NCBI GenBank assembly: GCA_003477185.1
Contig: DMTJ01000155.1
Coordinates: forward strand, 1 to 14,576
DNA: 14,576 nucleotides
Direction: 5' to 3'
Source: Lentisphaeria bacterium
GTDB lineage: Bacteria; Verrucomicrobiota; Lentisphaeria; JABSQK01; UBA12247
Positions within the stretch are counted from its first letter, which is position 1. Each line of letters opens with the position of its first letter. Under the pieces are notes generated by a model. That model searched no databases. It was not told the origin of the DNA and worked only from the letters and a program-made list of their open reading frames with translations. Shown in pieces: positions 5,782-14,576 of the stretch. The position numbers and the translations under genes were made by a program.

Positions 5782-7034
5782 CGGTCACCACCAATCTCAT
5801 CCATTGCCTCTTGCTCCATGCGGCGGATTTCGTCGTCTACATCCTGATTCACGCCTACGGAAATGGCCTTGTTGCGTTTCTTCTCTGCCTCTTCTTTCTG
5901 CCTAATCAAAGCTTCCCCTTTCGCCCTGGTGATCGCGTCTTCACGCCGTTTAACTTCCTCTTCCTTCTGCTTCGCTATCACCTTGCGCGCTTGGTCTTTC
6001 TTCTTCTCCAAGAGCCTGGCGCGAGCCTCTTTCTTCGCGGCGTCAATCTTCGCCGCCTTCAACGCTTTCTTCTTTTCCTCTGCCGCAGCGTCCACCTCAG
6101 CCCGAGTCTTGTCGGCGGCTCGTTCCAGCATCGCCTCATATTCACCTTGCTTGCGATCTTCTTCGGCAGCTTTGCGACTCGCCTCGTCAGCAACCTTCTT
6201 TTCGTGCTCGGCCACCTCAATGATCTTCTTTTTGATGGCCTTAATCGCATGCCTCTTTTCTTTCACCAGAGCATCATGCCGCGCTTTTTCCTCAGCCTCA
6301 CGCTTCGCCAATTGCTCTGCCCGCTCCTGCGCAGCCCTGAGCTTCTGGTCTCCATTCTCTGCCAAAGCTTCGGCTTTACGCTCAAATTCTTCGGCGAAAT
6401 GTCTTTCCTTCTCGACCGCCGAAAGCGCCTCGTTTTGGATGCGCTTGATCTGCAGACTGTGCTCTTCTCGCTGCCGCTCCAGGTCAGCCTTCTCTGCTTC
6501 AATCGCCTCTCGCAATTTCCCTGCTTCCTCGCGCGCCGCCCCAAGCGCCGCACGTTCTTTGGCCAGTTCGTCTGCTTCCAGCCGTGAGCGATCGAGCATA
6601 TCTGTCGTGACCGAATCCTGAGTCGGGAAGTCCTCACGGTTCACCCGGTGAGAACCCGTGCCCATCACTCCCGCTTTCACGGGTTTGGCAATTTTGATAT
6701 CACGAATGGGCTGACCAGCCACAACACGGCCACCGGTCATACTGCGAAAGCTGACGTCTGCGGCTGGCCCTTCCTTTTTCGAGCGGACAAGGTCTGCAAA
6801 CGAGTTTACTTCGAATTCGAACTCGGATGCTTCTGCAAAGGCGTGCAAGTCTCGCGAGGAGGTGTCATTCTTCGGGTTTGGCTCGTGATCCACCTGTGTT
6901 TCCGCATCTTCGCACTCTTCGTCGCCTGTTCCGAAGTCGAGCTCAATCACAGTACCACATGCCTCGCAGGTCAGCTCCAAGGCGCCTGCCTCGATGGTGA
7001 GAGGAGCGTTACACTTTGGACAAGGTTCAGTCAC
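5778..7034 (-). CDS. Zinc-ribbon protein with a long charged coiled coil, unknown function
   Basis: This encodes 418 residues of unknown function. The N-terminus is a zinc ribbon with CPKC (Cys5, Cys8) and CEAC (Cys23, Cys26). An acidic low-complexity segment (about 35-60) follows, then a Gly/Val-rich part (MTGGRVVAG near 100; GVMGTGSHR near 125). From about 145 to 400 it is almost entirely Lys/Glu/Ala/Arg heptad-like sequence predicted to form long coiled coil. No membrane span or signal peptide is visible, so it should be cytoplasmic. The GTG start lies 5 bp after the ileS stop; GGAGG occurs 13 nt upstream, rather far for a standard site. It overlaps the next gene by 4 bp. The ribbon may bind nucleic acid or protein, and the coil probably dimerises. 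A partnership with the adjacent membrane protein is inference. Confidence 0.82.
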   Translation of the reverse strand: MTEPCPKCNAPLTIEAGALELTCEACGTVIELDFGTGDEECEDAETQVDHEPNPKNDTSSRDLHAFAEASEFEFEVNSFADLVRSKKEGPAADVSFRSMTGGRVVAGQPIRDIKIAKPVKAGVMGTGSHRVNREDFPTQDSVTTDMLDRSRLEADELAKERAALGAAREEAGKLREAIEAEKADLERQREEHSLQIKRIQNEALSAVEKERHFAEEFERKAEALAENGDQKLRAAQERAEQLAKREAEEKARHDALVKEKRHAIKAIKKKIIEVAEHEKKVADEASRKAAEEDRKQGEYEAMLERAADKTRAEVDAAAEEKKKALKAAKIDAAKKEARARLLEKKKDQARKVIAKQKEEEVKRREDAITRAKGEALIRQKEEAEKKRNKAISVGVNQDVDDEIRRMEQEAMDEIGGDR

Positions 7035-7039
7035 GGGTA

Positions 7040-10000
7040 TCAGCCAGCCTCCTTGACTATCGCAAACGTGCAGGCATGGCCGTTGATATCCACGATGTCC
7101 ACGCCGGACGTCGGCTCGGAGCGCAACGATGTGGCGAGGACTTCATCAGAAATATACGTGCCGTACTGCTCGATGGCGGTGGAAATCGCGGCGGGCGCCT
7201 CATAACACACGACAATGCGGTCGTCTACCTGAAGACCTGCGTCCTTACGCATGCCTTGCAGACGGTTCACAATCTCACGAGCTAGGCCTTCCCTCACTAG
7301 ACCGTCATCCAGTTGCAGGTCCAAGGCCACAGTGATGTCTCCTTCATTCGCCACGGCAATCCCTTCGCGCTCCGTGCGGCGAATCTCCACATCTTCAATC
7401 GTGATCTCCACTGCGTCTCCGCCATCGGCAAGCTCTATGGTGAGAGTCTCGCCTAACTGCAACTGCGTAAGGGCCGTGTCATCCAACCCAGCGATCGCGC
7501 CTGCAGCATGCTTCATGCGCTTCTGCAGACGCTTGCCCAATCGCTTAAAGTTGGCCTTCGCGGAGAGGTCGACCAGAGTCGCCTCGTTCGCATCTACCCG
7601 TACGGATTTTACGTTTAGCTCTTCGGCGACCAGCGGGCGAATCGCCTCCAAGTCAGCACGCGTCTCAGGGTCCAAGGACAGCAACACCGACTCCGCCAGC
7701 GGTTGCCGTACCTTGATCGTCGCCTGTGTCCGCAGAAAGCGCCCTAGCGAAACCGCCGTGATTGCGCGCCCCATGCGCCGTTCCAGAGTCTCGTCTGCTA
7801 GCGCGGGATTGGGCTTGGGAAAATCGCACAGATGCACGGATTCCGCGTCGCTCTCGCCCGCGGTCATAAATGGCCGACGCAGATTGCGGTAAATGGTCTC
7901 GGTCATGAACGGGGTCAGCGGGGCTGCAGCCTGACAAAATGTCACGAGCACGTGATACAGCGTAGAGTACGCCTCATGTTTATCGGAATCATCCTGACTT
8001 TTCCAGAAACGGCGGCGACTGCGACGGATGTACCAGTTGGTCAAATCACCGACAAAGCCGCTGAAACTCAGCCCGGCGCCTTGCAGGTCATACGCGTCCA
8101 AACGGTCCGTGACCTGCGTCACCATCGAGTTCAAGCGGGCAAGAATCCAGCGATCCAAATCCGCCTTCGGTGCGGAGTTCGCAACGTCCAGCGCAGACCG
8201 CGGGTCCCAGCCATCCACATTCGCATAGGTGATGAAAAAGCTATAAGAATTCCACAATGGCAGCAACACCGCACGCATCGTCTCCTGCACGCCATCGGGC
8301 GTCTGAATCTCCTTGCCGGTGGCTTGGTCCGTGACCATATGACGCTTCTCGGAGAAGCGCAGGTTCTCGCCTCGCACAACTTGCGAACTCAGCAAGTACA
8401 GCCGCATAGCATCTGCACCATACTTGTTCATGATCTCCATCGGGTCTGGATAGTTTCGCAGACGTTTGGACATCTTTGCCCCATCCTCAGCGAGAATCAG
8501 ACCATTCACGATCACGTTCCGAAACGGGGGCCGATCGAACAGCGCCGCTCCTAGCACCACGAGCGTATAAAACCAGCCGCGGGTCTGATCCAGACCCTCG
8601 GCGATAAAATCAGCTGGTAAGTGATCCTCTACCCAGCCTTCGTTCTCGAACGGATAATGCTTCTGCGCGTATGGCATTGAGCCACTCTCAAACCAGCAGT
8701 CCAGCACCTGTGGTACCCGTCGCAGGGTCACACCGTCAGTCCCGGGCAGCTCAATAGGGTCGACAAAGTGCTTGTGAATGTCCGTGATCGTCTGGCCACT
8801 GCGCGCCTCGAGCTCGGCCACAGAGCCAAACACCTCGATCTGCCCACTCTCGCGATCATGCCAGATCGGCAGCGGACAGCCCCAATATCGATTGCGCGAG
8901 ATGGCCCAGTCGCGGGCGTTCTCCAGCCACTTCCCGAAGCGACCGTCCTTCAAATGCCCCGGCACCCACTGAATCTGTTGATTGGCCGCGACCATGCGGT
9001 CCTTGATCTTCTCGACGCGTACAAACCAAGTAGGAATGGAGCGATTGAGCAGCGGCGCTTCACACCGCCAGCAATGCGGATAGCTATGGCTGACCGTGGT
9101 CTTGCGCACCAGCGAACCTTCCTCGCGGAGGCGCTGGATAATGTCCGCGTCACAGTCCTTCACAAAGCGGCCTGCGAAGTCATGCACGACAGCGGTGTAG
9201 CGCCCCTCATCATCAAGCGGGCAATGCACCGGCAGACCGTTCTCTTTGCCCACACGATTATCGTCCTCACCAAATCCTGGTGCAATATGCACCACGCCAG
9301 CACCGTCCCCTGTCGTGACGAAGTCAGCCGCGATCACCCGGTACGCGTCCTCACGATGCTGGGGAAAGAACGGCAGGATCGGCGCATAGCTGGTCCCCAC
9401 CAATTCCGCGCCCTTAAAGGTGCGGATGACGGTCGGCGGCTCTTTGGGGTAGTAGGCGCCCATGCGCGCCTCGGCCAAAATCAGCGTATCGTCGCCATCC
9501 TCGACCTCGACATAGTCAATGTCCTCCCCCACGGCAAGTGCAAAGTTCGCCGGCAGCGTCCAGGGCGTCGTGGTCCAGGCGATGATGTAGCGATTTCCAG
9601 ACCCGTTCAGCTTAAACCGCACGGTAATGGCCGGATCCTTGGTGTCGCGATAGCCCTGATTGACCTCGAAGTTGGACAGCGGCGTGGCGCAACGCGGACA
9701 GTACCACATGATCTTGTCGCCTTCGTAGATCAGGTCCTTATCCCAAAGCTGTTTAAAAACCCACCAGATGGATTCCATATAGCTCAGATCCATCGTCCGA
9801 TAGCCGCGGTCAAAGTCCACCCAACGTCCCATGCGCTCGACGACCTGCTCCCACTCGCTGGTGTACTTCAACACGATACCACGGCAGGCCTCGTTAAAAC
9901 GATCCACGCCGTAGGACTCAATCTCATGCTTGCTGTTGATCTGGAGCTCTTTCTCCATCTCGTTTTCGACCGGCAGGCCATGACAGTCCCAGCCAAACAC

Positions 10001-10243
10001 ACGGTCGACGAACTTACCCTGCATCGTCTGATAGCGCGGGATAACGTCCTTGATCGCGCCAGCCAGCAAGTGCCCGTAATGTGGCAGCCCGGTCGCGAAT
10101 GGCGGCCCATCATAGAACACAAACTCTGGCCCGCCAGACCTCGCGGCCATTGTTTTCGCAAAGATGTCCTGCTCCCGCCAGAAGGCGAGAACACGCTGCT
10201 CCTCAGTGGGGAAGTCGGCTTTACGTACTGGTTCGAAATGCAT
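7040..10243 (-). CDS. ileS: Isoleucyl-tRNA synthetase, eukaryote-like type 2 (IleRS2)
   Basis: This cytoplasmic enzyme charges tRNA-Ile. The 1067-residue length and signature DGPPFATGLPHYGH (HIGH-type motif HYGH at 55-58) mark the eukaryote-like type 2 form; type 1 enzymes such as E. coli IleRS are about 940 residues and read PPYANGDIHIGH. The second class I motif is KMSKR at 590-594, within AKMSKRLRNYPDP. WWVFKQLWDKDLIYEG, CPRC, TTPWTLP and the editing-domain segment are intact. The C-terminal anticodon-binding part runs to Gly1067. Type 2 enzymes are generally less sensitive to mupirocin; that is family knowledge, not seen here. The ATG start is the first in-frame start giving the usual N-terminus (FPTEEQRVLAFW), but its Shine-Dalgarno is weak. 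It lies 48 bp after the two-helix membrane-protein gene. Confidence 0.97.
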   Translation of the reverse strand: MHFEPVRKADFPTEEQRVLAFWREQDIFAKTMAARSGGPEFVFYDGPPFATGLPHYGHLLAGAIKDVIPRYQTMQGKFVDRVFGWDCHGLPVENEMEKELQINSKHEIESYGVDRFNEACRGIVLKYTSEWEQVVERMGRWVDFDRGYRTMDLSYMESIWWVFKQLWDKDLIYEGDKIMWYCPRCATPLSNFEVNQGYRDTKDPAITVRFKLNGSGNRYIIAWTTTPWTLPANFALAVGEDIDYVEVEDGDDTLILAEARMGAYYPKEPPTVIRTFKGAELVGTSYAPILPFFPQHREDAYRVIAADFVTTGDGAGVVHIAPGFGEDDNRVGKENGLPVHCPLDDEGRYTAVVHDFAGRFVKDCDADIIQRLREEGSLVRKTTVSHSYPHCWRCEAPLLNRSIPTWFVRVEKIKDRMVAANQQIQWVPGHLKDGRFGKWLENARDWAISRNRYWGCPLPIWHDRESGQIEVFGSVAELEARSGQTITDIHKHFVDPIELPGTDGVTLRRVPQVLDCWFESGSMPYAQKHYPFENEGWVEDHLPADFIAEGLDQTRGWFYTLVVLGAALFDRPPFRNVIVNGLILAEDGAKMSKRLRNYPDPMEIMNKYGADAMRLYLLSSQVVRGENLRFSEKRHMVTDQATGKEIQTPDGVQETMRAVLLPLWNSYSFFITYANVDGWDPRSALDVANSAPKADLDRWILARLNSMVTQVTDRLDAYDLQGAGLSFSGFVGDLTNWYIRRSRRRFWKSQDDSDKHEAYSTLYHVLVTFCQAAAPLTPFMTETIYRNLRRPFMTAGESDAESVHLCDFPKPNPALADETLERRMGRAITAVSLGRFLRTQATIKVRQPLAESVLLSLDPETRADLEAIRPLVAEELNVKSVRVDANEATLVDLSAKANFKRLGKRLQKRMKHAAGAIAGLDDTALTQLQLGETLTIELADGGDAVEITIEDVEIRRTEREGIAVANEGDITVALDLQLDDGLVREGLAREIVNRLQGMRKDAGLQVDDRIVVCYEAPAAISTAIEQYGTYISDEVLATSLRSEPTSGVDIVDINGHACTFAIVKEAG

Positions 10244-10291
10244 GATTGGTAGGCTTTTTTGAGAGATGAACTGGAAAAGCGAGGATGAGAA

Positions 10292-10861
10292 TCAGAGCTC
10301 TTCGAAGCCCTCGACCTTGTCGTATGGGATGCGTAGGCGCTGGCTCTTGCCGTCCGGCGTGATTGATTCGGTGACCACGACGCCCGGCATGCACTCTACA
10401 ATTCGATCTGCGCGCTGCTCGATGCCGTGCACCTTAAAGAGGAACGGGCCGCGATAGTTCCCGTATTCATCCAAGGCCATATCCTTGAAGTACTCGGGGG
10501 TAAATATACTCACCTCGTCGATCGACTCGGCGTGAATCTCACGTGCCACGATTGGCACATCGGCCGCAGGTAGCTCCACTGGAGGGGGCCCGTCGGGATG
10601 CGAGACATCTCGCTCTTTGGCTTCCTTAATCTTCGGTTGCTTCACCGTACTGACGCCAAAAAACAGAGCCAGAATCGGATACACGACCGGAAGCAAAAGT
10701 CCTAGAATCAGGTGCACCCATGGGCTGCGTACGCGCGTCTCGGCAATGGATGAAGCCATTGCGCCGGACAGTAGCCACAGCAGCAGCCCGCCCGTGCACG
10801 CAGTAAGAACTTGCCAGTCGTTGCGCAAGAAGCGCTCAAATTCCTGCATTGTGAAAGTCAT
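10292..10861 (-). CDS. Two-helix inner-membrane protein of unknown function
   Basis: I do not recognise this 189-residue protein. Two hydrophobic segments lie near the N-terminus, at about 19-36 (VLTACTGGLLLWLLSGAM) and 48-69 (WVHLILGLLLPVVYPILALFFG), so it should sit in the inner membrane as a hairpin with both ends on the same side. A Pro-rich hydrophilic linker (about 75-105) leads to a small acidic domain with EVSIFTPEYFKDMALDEYGN and, at the end, SQRLRIPYDKVEGFEEL. ATG overlaps the dapB stop (ATGA) by 4 bp and has no strong ribosome binding site, so translation is probably coupled to dapB. Position in a dap operon could hint at a cell-envelope role, but this is inference. Confidence 0.82.
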   Translation of the reverse strand: MTFTMQEFERFLRNDWQVLTACTGGLLLWLLSGAMASSIAETRVRSPWVHLILGLLLPVVYPILALFFGVSTVKQPKIKEAKERDVSHPDGPPPVELPAADVPIVAREIHAESIDEVSIFTPEYFKDMALDEYGNYRGPFLFKVHGIEQRADRIVECMPGVVVTESITPDGKSQRLRIPYDKVEGFEEL

Positions 10862-11670
10862 GCTGTTGTCAATCCGAGAACTGCGGCCATATCGTACTGC
10901 CCCGGCTCTGCATCGCGCAAAAATTTTGCGGCTCGCAGGGCTCCGACTGCGAAGGTGTCGCGTGTCGACGCTCTGTGGGTGAGCTCGATCCGCTCCCCGG
11001 CGGTGGCAAACATCACCGTGTGATCGCCCACCACATCGCCACCACGCAAGGCGTGCATGCCGATCTTCCCCTCCTCACGCGCCCCGACCATCCCGACACG
11101 GCCGTGCTCGGTATCGGTCTCATAGTTCAACCCGCGCGCTTCGGCAACCACTTCGCCCAGGCGCACAGCCGTCCCGCTAGGAGCATCTTTCTTTTGGTTG
11201 TGATGCATCTCTATGATCTCGATGTCGTAGTCGATCCCGAGGGTGCGGGCAACCTGCCCGGCCAACTGAAACAACAAATTTACCCCCACGCTCATGTTCG
11301 ACGCCACCACCAGCCGGCCCCTACGGGAGAGCGCCCGCAGCCCATCATACTGCTCGCTGGTCAACCCGGTCGTTCCGAGGACATATCCGGCCCCAGCAGC
11401 GATTGCGGACTCCGCCACGTGCACGGCCTGACTCGGCGCAGAAAAATCGATGACGGCATCCGCGCCGGCCACACTTGCGGCCAGGTCTGCGGAGATCGCA
11501 ACGCCAAGCTCATCGCCTATGGCAAGCATGCCAGCATCTTGCCCAAGAAACGGTGATTCAGCATGTTCAACGGCGCCGCAGACGACCAGATCTGCGTCGT
11601 CTGCAGCCAACGCAATCAGCCTCTGGCCCATGCGACCTGCCGCGCCGACAATTGCTACGCGTACTGCCAT
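10858..11670 (-). CDS. dapB: 4-hydroxy-tetrahydrodipicolinate reductase DapB
   Basis: DapB reduces the DapA product with NAD(P)H in diaminopimelate/lysine synthesis, feeding peptidoglycan and lysine. Its 270 residues fit the family. The Rossmann motif GAAGRMG is at 9-15, and VLGTTGL near 98-103 is the conserved GTTG loop. The catalytic and substrate-binding signature EMHHNQKKDAPSGTA (154-168) carries the His pair 156/157, Lys160 (the E. coli Lys163 position) and the SGT phosphate-like loop. FATAGERIELTHRASTRDTFA matches the C-terminal family pattern. It begins 4 bp after the dapA stop and overlaps the following membrane-protein gene by 4 bp. All expected catalytic residues are present. Confidence 0.97.
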   Translation of the reverse strand: MAVRVAIVGAAGRMGQRLIALAADDADLVVCGAVEHAESPFLGQDAGMLAIGDELGVAISADLAASVAGADAVIDFSAPSQAVHVAESAIAAGAGYVLGTTGLTSEQYDGLRALSRRGRLVVASNMSVGVNLLFQLAGQVARTLGIDYDIEIIEMHHNQKKDAPSGTAVRLGEVVAEARGLNYETDTEHGRVGMVGAREEGKIGMHALRGGDVVGDHTVMFATAGERIELTHRASTRDTFAVGALRAAKFLRDAEPGQYDMAAVLGLTTA

Positions 11671-11674
11671 CCTA

Positions 11675-12547
11675 TCAGCGACCGATCAAGCCAACGGCGG
11701 CCAACTGCTGGTACAGCTTTTTGGTGTTATCCTCAGCCATTGGGGCCAGCGGCAAGCGACAGTCCGAGCCATGCAGGTCCAGCGCGTGCATTGCTGCTTT
11801 TACCGGCACCGGATTGGTCTCGGCAAATAGGGCCCCGAATAACCGGTAATAGTTAAAATGTATCTCCAGTGCCGCCCGATAATCCCCCGCCAACGCGTAA
11901 TGCGTCAGCGCAGTCATCTCGGCAGGCAGCAGGTTTGAGGTCACACTGACAAGTCCAGTGGCCCCCATTAACATCATCGGCAAGGCAAGGGCATCATCGC
12001 CACTGAGCAGGCTCAGATCGCAGCACTGCTTAAGCCCACTGATCCGGTCCACCTTCCCCCCGGCTTCCTTGATCGCCACGATGCTTTCATGCTTCGCAAG
12101 ACGCGCCACCGTTTCAAGTTCGATCTCCACGTTGCAGCGCCCGGGAATGCTGTATAGCATGACCGGCAAACCAACATCTGCGATCTTCATGAAGTGACGA
12201 TAAAGCCCTTCTTGCGTCGGCTTGTTGTAATAGGGCGTGACTTGTAGCGTCCCGTCGGCTCCGACGTCCTTGGCATGCTGTGTCAACTCCAAGGCCTCGG
12301 CAGTAGAGTTTCCTCCAGTGCCGGCAAACACCTGGCAACGGCCGCCCACGGTCTCGACTACCGCGGAAATCACACGCTCATGCTCCGCCACGCTCAGAGT
12401 CGGTGACTCACCGGTTGTCCCGACCGGCACCACCCCATCGACGCCCGCAGCAATCTGGCGTTCTACCAGAGATGCTAACGTGTCATAACAGACGGCACCG
12501 TCGACGAACGGTGTCGTCAACGCTGTATAACAGCCCTGAAGGACCAT
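11675..12547 (-). CDS. dapA: 4-hydroxy-tetrahydrodipicolinate synthase DapA
   Basis: DapA condenses pyruvate with aspartate-semialdehyde, the first committed step of the diaminopimelate/lysine pathway. From ATG at 12547 the protein is 290 residues, close to the 292 of E. coli. The Schiff-base lysine is Lys160 in VAIKEAGG. Tyr132 and Arg137 lie in LYSIPGRC, the GTTGES loop holds Thr44/Thr45, and TPYYNKPTQEGLY carries Tyr106. I chose the ATG at 12547 because GAGGAAA lies just upstream of it. An in-frame TTG at 12562 would add five residues but would put the ribosome binding site inside the gene. dapB follows after 4 bp, and the 31-residue basic protein ends 32 bp upstream. Confidence 0.97.
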   Translation of the reverse strand: MVLQGCYTALTTPFVDGAVCYDTLASLVERQIAAGVDGVVPVGTTGESPTLSVAEHERVISAVVETVGGRCQVFAGTGGNSTAEALELTQHAKDVGADGTLQVTPYYNKPTQEGLYRHFMKIADVGLPVMLYSIPGRCNVEIELETVARLAKHESIVAIKEAGGKVDRISGLKQCCDLSLLSGDDALALPMMLMGATGLVSVTSNLLPAEMTALTHYALAGDYRAALEIHFNYYRLFGALFAETNPVPVKAAMHALDLHGSDCRLPLAPMAEDNTKKLYQQLAAVGLIGR

Positions 12548-12579
12548 AGTTTCCTCGCCCAAGTTCCCTGAACGTTGCT

Positions 12580-12675
12580 CTACCGCTGTGCGGCTTCGAT
12601 CTTGCGTGCCTTTACCCGTGCCATGTACCGCTTACGACGTGCGCGCTTGACGATCTTCTTATTCTGCTGACCCAT
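12580..12675 (-). CDS. 31-residue Arg/Lys-rich basic protein leading the dap operon
   Basis: This short reading frame begins at ATG 12675 with MGQQNKKIVKRARRKRY and ends with TAG at 12580-12582. About 40% of its residues are Arg or Lys, concentrated in one probable helix, which suggests RNA or ribosome binding. An AAGGAA ribosome binding site lies about 8 nt upstream, and a near-consensus promoter sits about 50 nt upstream. DapA follows after 32 bp. Short basic proteins starting MGQQ or similar are, from memory, common in Verrucomicrobiota, but no function is known to me. A bS21-like or ribosome-associated factor is one possibility; a leader peptide is another, although the composition is not rich in Lys alone and no attenuator is visible. 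Confidence 0.7.
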   Translation of the reverse strand: MGQQNKKIVKRARRKRYMARVKARKIEAAQR

Positions 12676-12723
12676 GATGAAATTCCTTAGTTACGTGAGA
12701 AACCAGTGCAAAAGTAAACTCGC

Positions 12724-12751
12724 AATATATCGCCCGAGCCTGACCTGCCAA
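12724..12751 (-). promoter_or_regulatory. Sigma-70-type promoter of the dap-ileS-mazG operon
   Basis: On the minus strand TTGGCA (complement of 12746-12751) and TATATT (complement of 12724-12729) are separated by 16 bp. Each hexamer matches the TTGACA/TATAAT consensus at five of six positions. The expected transcript start near 12716 gives a leader of about 40 nt before the ATG at 12675. No riboswitch-sized leader is present, so a lysine riboswitch or T-box in front of this operon is unlikely. Confidence 0.6.
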
Positions 12752-12846
12752 CAGCATTCGGCCATCTGCAGAACTGGAGCATCCCGGCGGCATGGAGTAC
12801 CGTCGAGCGGTTTGCCTCGTAAGTTCCCAAAGTCAGGACCGGATCT

Positions 12847-13104
12847 ATGGATCGTGTTGCCACCATTCGTGAGAGGCTGATTGCCGCTTTTGCGCCTGTC
12901 AGCTTAGAAATAGAAGATGAAAGCCACCTCCACATCGGCCACCCCGGTGCCCGCAGCGGAGGCGGCCATTTTTCTGTCACCATCACCGCCGAAGCGCTCA
13001 ACGGGATGTCCCGCGTGACGCAACATCGCAAGATCTATGCTGCGCTCGGAGAGATGATGGGCACGGAGATTCACGCCTTACGCATTCAAGCCGGAGAGGC
13101 TTGA
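12847..13104 (+). CDS. BolA/IbaG-family protein
   Basis: This 85-residue protein matches the small BolA fold. It has ESHLHIGHPGA (25-35), then GGGHFSVTI (38-46), followed by the hallmark helix motif VTQHRKIYAAL (57-67) and IHALRI (75-80), whose His76 is at the position used with glutaredoxin to hold a [2Fe-2S] cluster. BolA proteins act in iron-sulfur trafficking, and some bind DNA. The ATG at 12847 has AGGA 8 nt upstream. It diverges from the dap operon across 171 bp, and the TrhO-like fusion gene begins 2 bp after its stop, so the two are probably co-transcribed. I could not identify a clear plus-strand promoter. The exact subfamily is not certain. Confidence 0.92.
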   Translation: MDRVATIRERLIAAFAPVSLEIEDESHLHIGHPGARSGGGHFSVTITAEALNGMSRVTQHRKIYAALGEMMGTEIHALRIQAGEA

Positions 13105-13106
13105 TC

Positions 13107-14576
<1,470 letters not shown>

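Noticed and set aside
4988..5905. 305-codon plus-strand frame opposite the Lys/Ala-rich membrane protein
   Set aside because: Its Ser/Ala/Phe/Leu-rich low complexity mirrors the repetitive antisense gene, and it crosses a junction between two coupled minus-strand genes.
5736..6621. Plus-strand frames of 283 and 252 codons opposite the coiled-coil gene
   Set aside because: Leu/Phe-rich and Ser/Ala-rich products arise from the complement of Lys/Glu/Ala codons. No ribosome binding site or domain supports them.
8768..10252. 494-codon plus-strand frame opposite ileS
   Set aside because: The minus strand encodes an intact IleRS with all motifs here. The plus-strand product matches no family and is a by-product of codon bias.
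12548..12562. TTG start for dapA five codons upstream
   Set aside because: The GAGGAAA ribosome binding site lies between the TTG and the ATG at 12547, so the ATG is the better start.
12676..12846. Lysine riboswitch or leader-peptide attenuator ahead of the dap operon
   Set aside because: The predicted leader is only about 40 nt, too short for a lysine riboswitch, and no run of Lys codons followed by a terminator hairpin is seen.

Overview
The window reads as chromosomal DNA of a Gram-negative, moderately GC-rich bacterium, most likely a member of Verrucomicrobiota (possibly Opitutae/Puniceicoccales-like). The Gram-negative part rests on a two-POTRA outer-membrane transporter (TpsB type) with a signal peptide. 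The phylum is inference: it rests on the overall gene mix and a tiny MGQQ-starting basic protein of a kind I associate with that phylum, and no rRNA or marker search was possible. No mobile element, tRNA, rRNA or CRISPR array was seen.

Layout, left to right. (1) Positions 1-873, plus strand: the 3' part of a biotin carboxylase fused to a biotinyl (BCCP) domain. (2) Positions 874-1264: a gene-free stretch rich in palindromes. (3) Positions 1265-2884, minus strand: an orphan two-partner-secretion outer-membrane transporter (TpsB/FhaC/ShlB family). (4) Positions 2885-3149: a short spacer with several inverted repeats. (5) Positions 3150-12675, minus strand: nine closely packed genes that look like one operon of about 9.5 kb. 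In transcription order they are a 31-residue basic protein, dapA, dapB, a two-helix membrane protein, ileS, a zinc-ribbon coiled-coil protein, a Lys/Ala/Pro-rich single-span membrane protein, a small single-span membrane protein, and mazG. Junctions range from an 8-bp overlap to a 48-bp gap, and several genes begin with GTG at or beside the preceding stop. A near-consensus sigma-70 promoter lies just upstream of the first gene. (6) Positions 12847-14576, plus strand, divergent from the operon: a BolA-family gene followed 2 bp later by a long reading frame that runs off the window. That frame joins a TrhO-type rhodanese (tRNA U34 hydroxylase family) to an RluA-type pseudouridine synthase.

Functionally, the operon combines the first committed steps of diaminopimelate/lysine synthesis (DapA, DapB), isoleucyl-tRNA charging (a eukaryote-like type 2 IleRS) and nucleotide-pool cleaning (MazG). 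Between ileS and mazG lie three uncharacterised proteins that may form a membrane-linked assembly. The divergent pair suggests iron-sulfur/redox handling (BolA) next to an apparent dual tRNA- or rRNA-modifying enzyme. The most noteworthy items are the TrhO-RluA fusion, the uncharacterised trio between ileS and mazG, the short basic protein leading the dap operon, and an insertion in the biotinyl domain.
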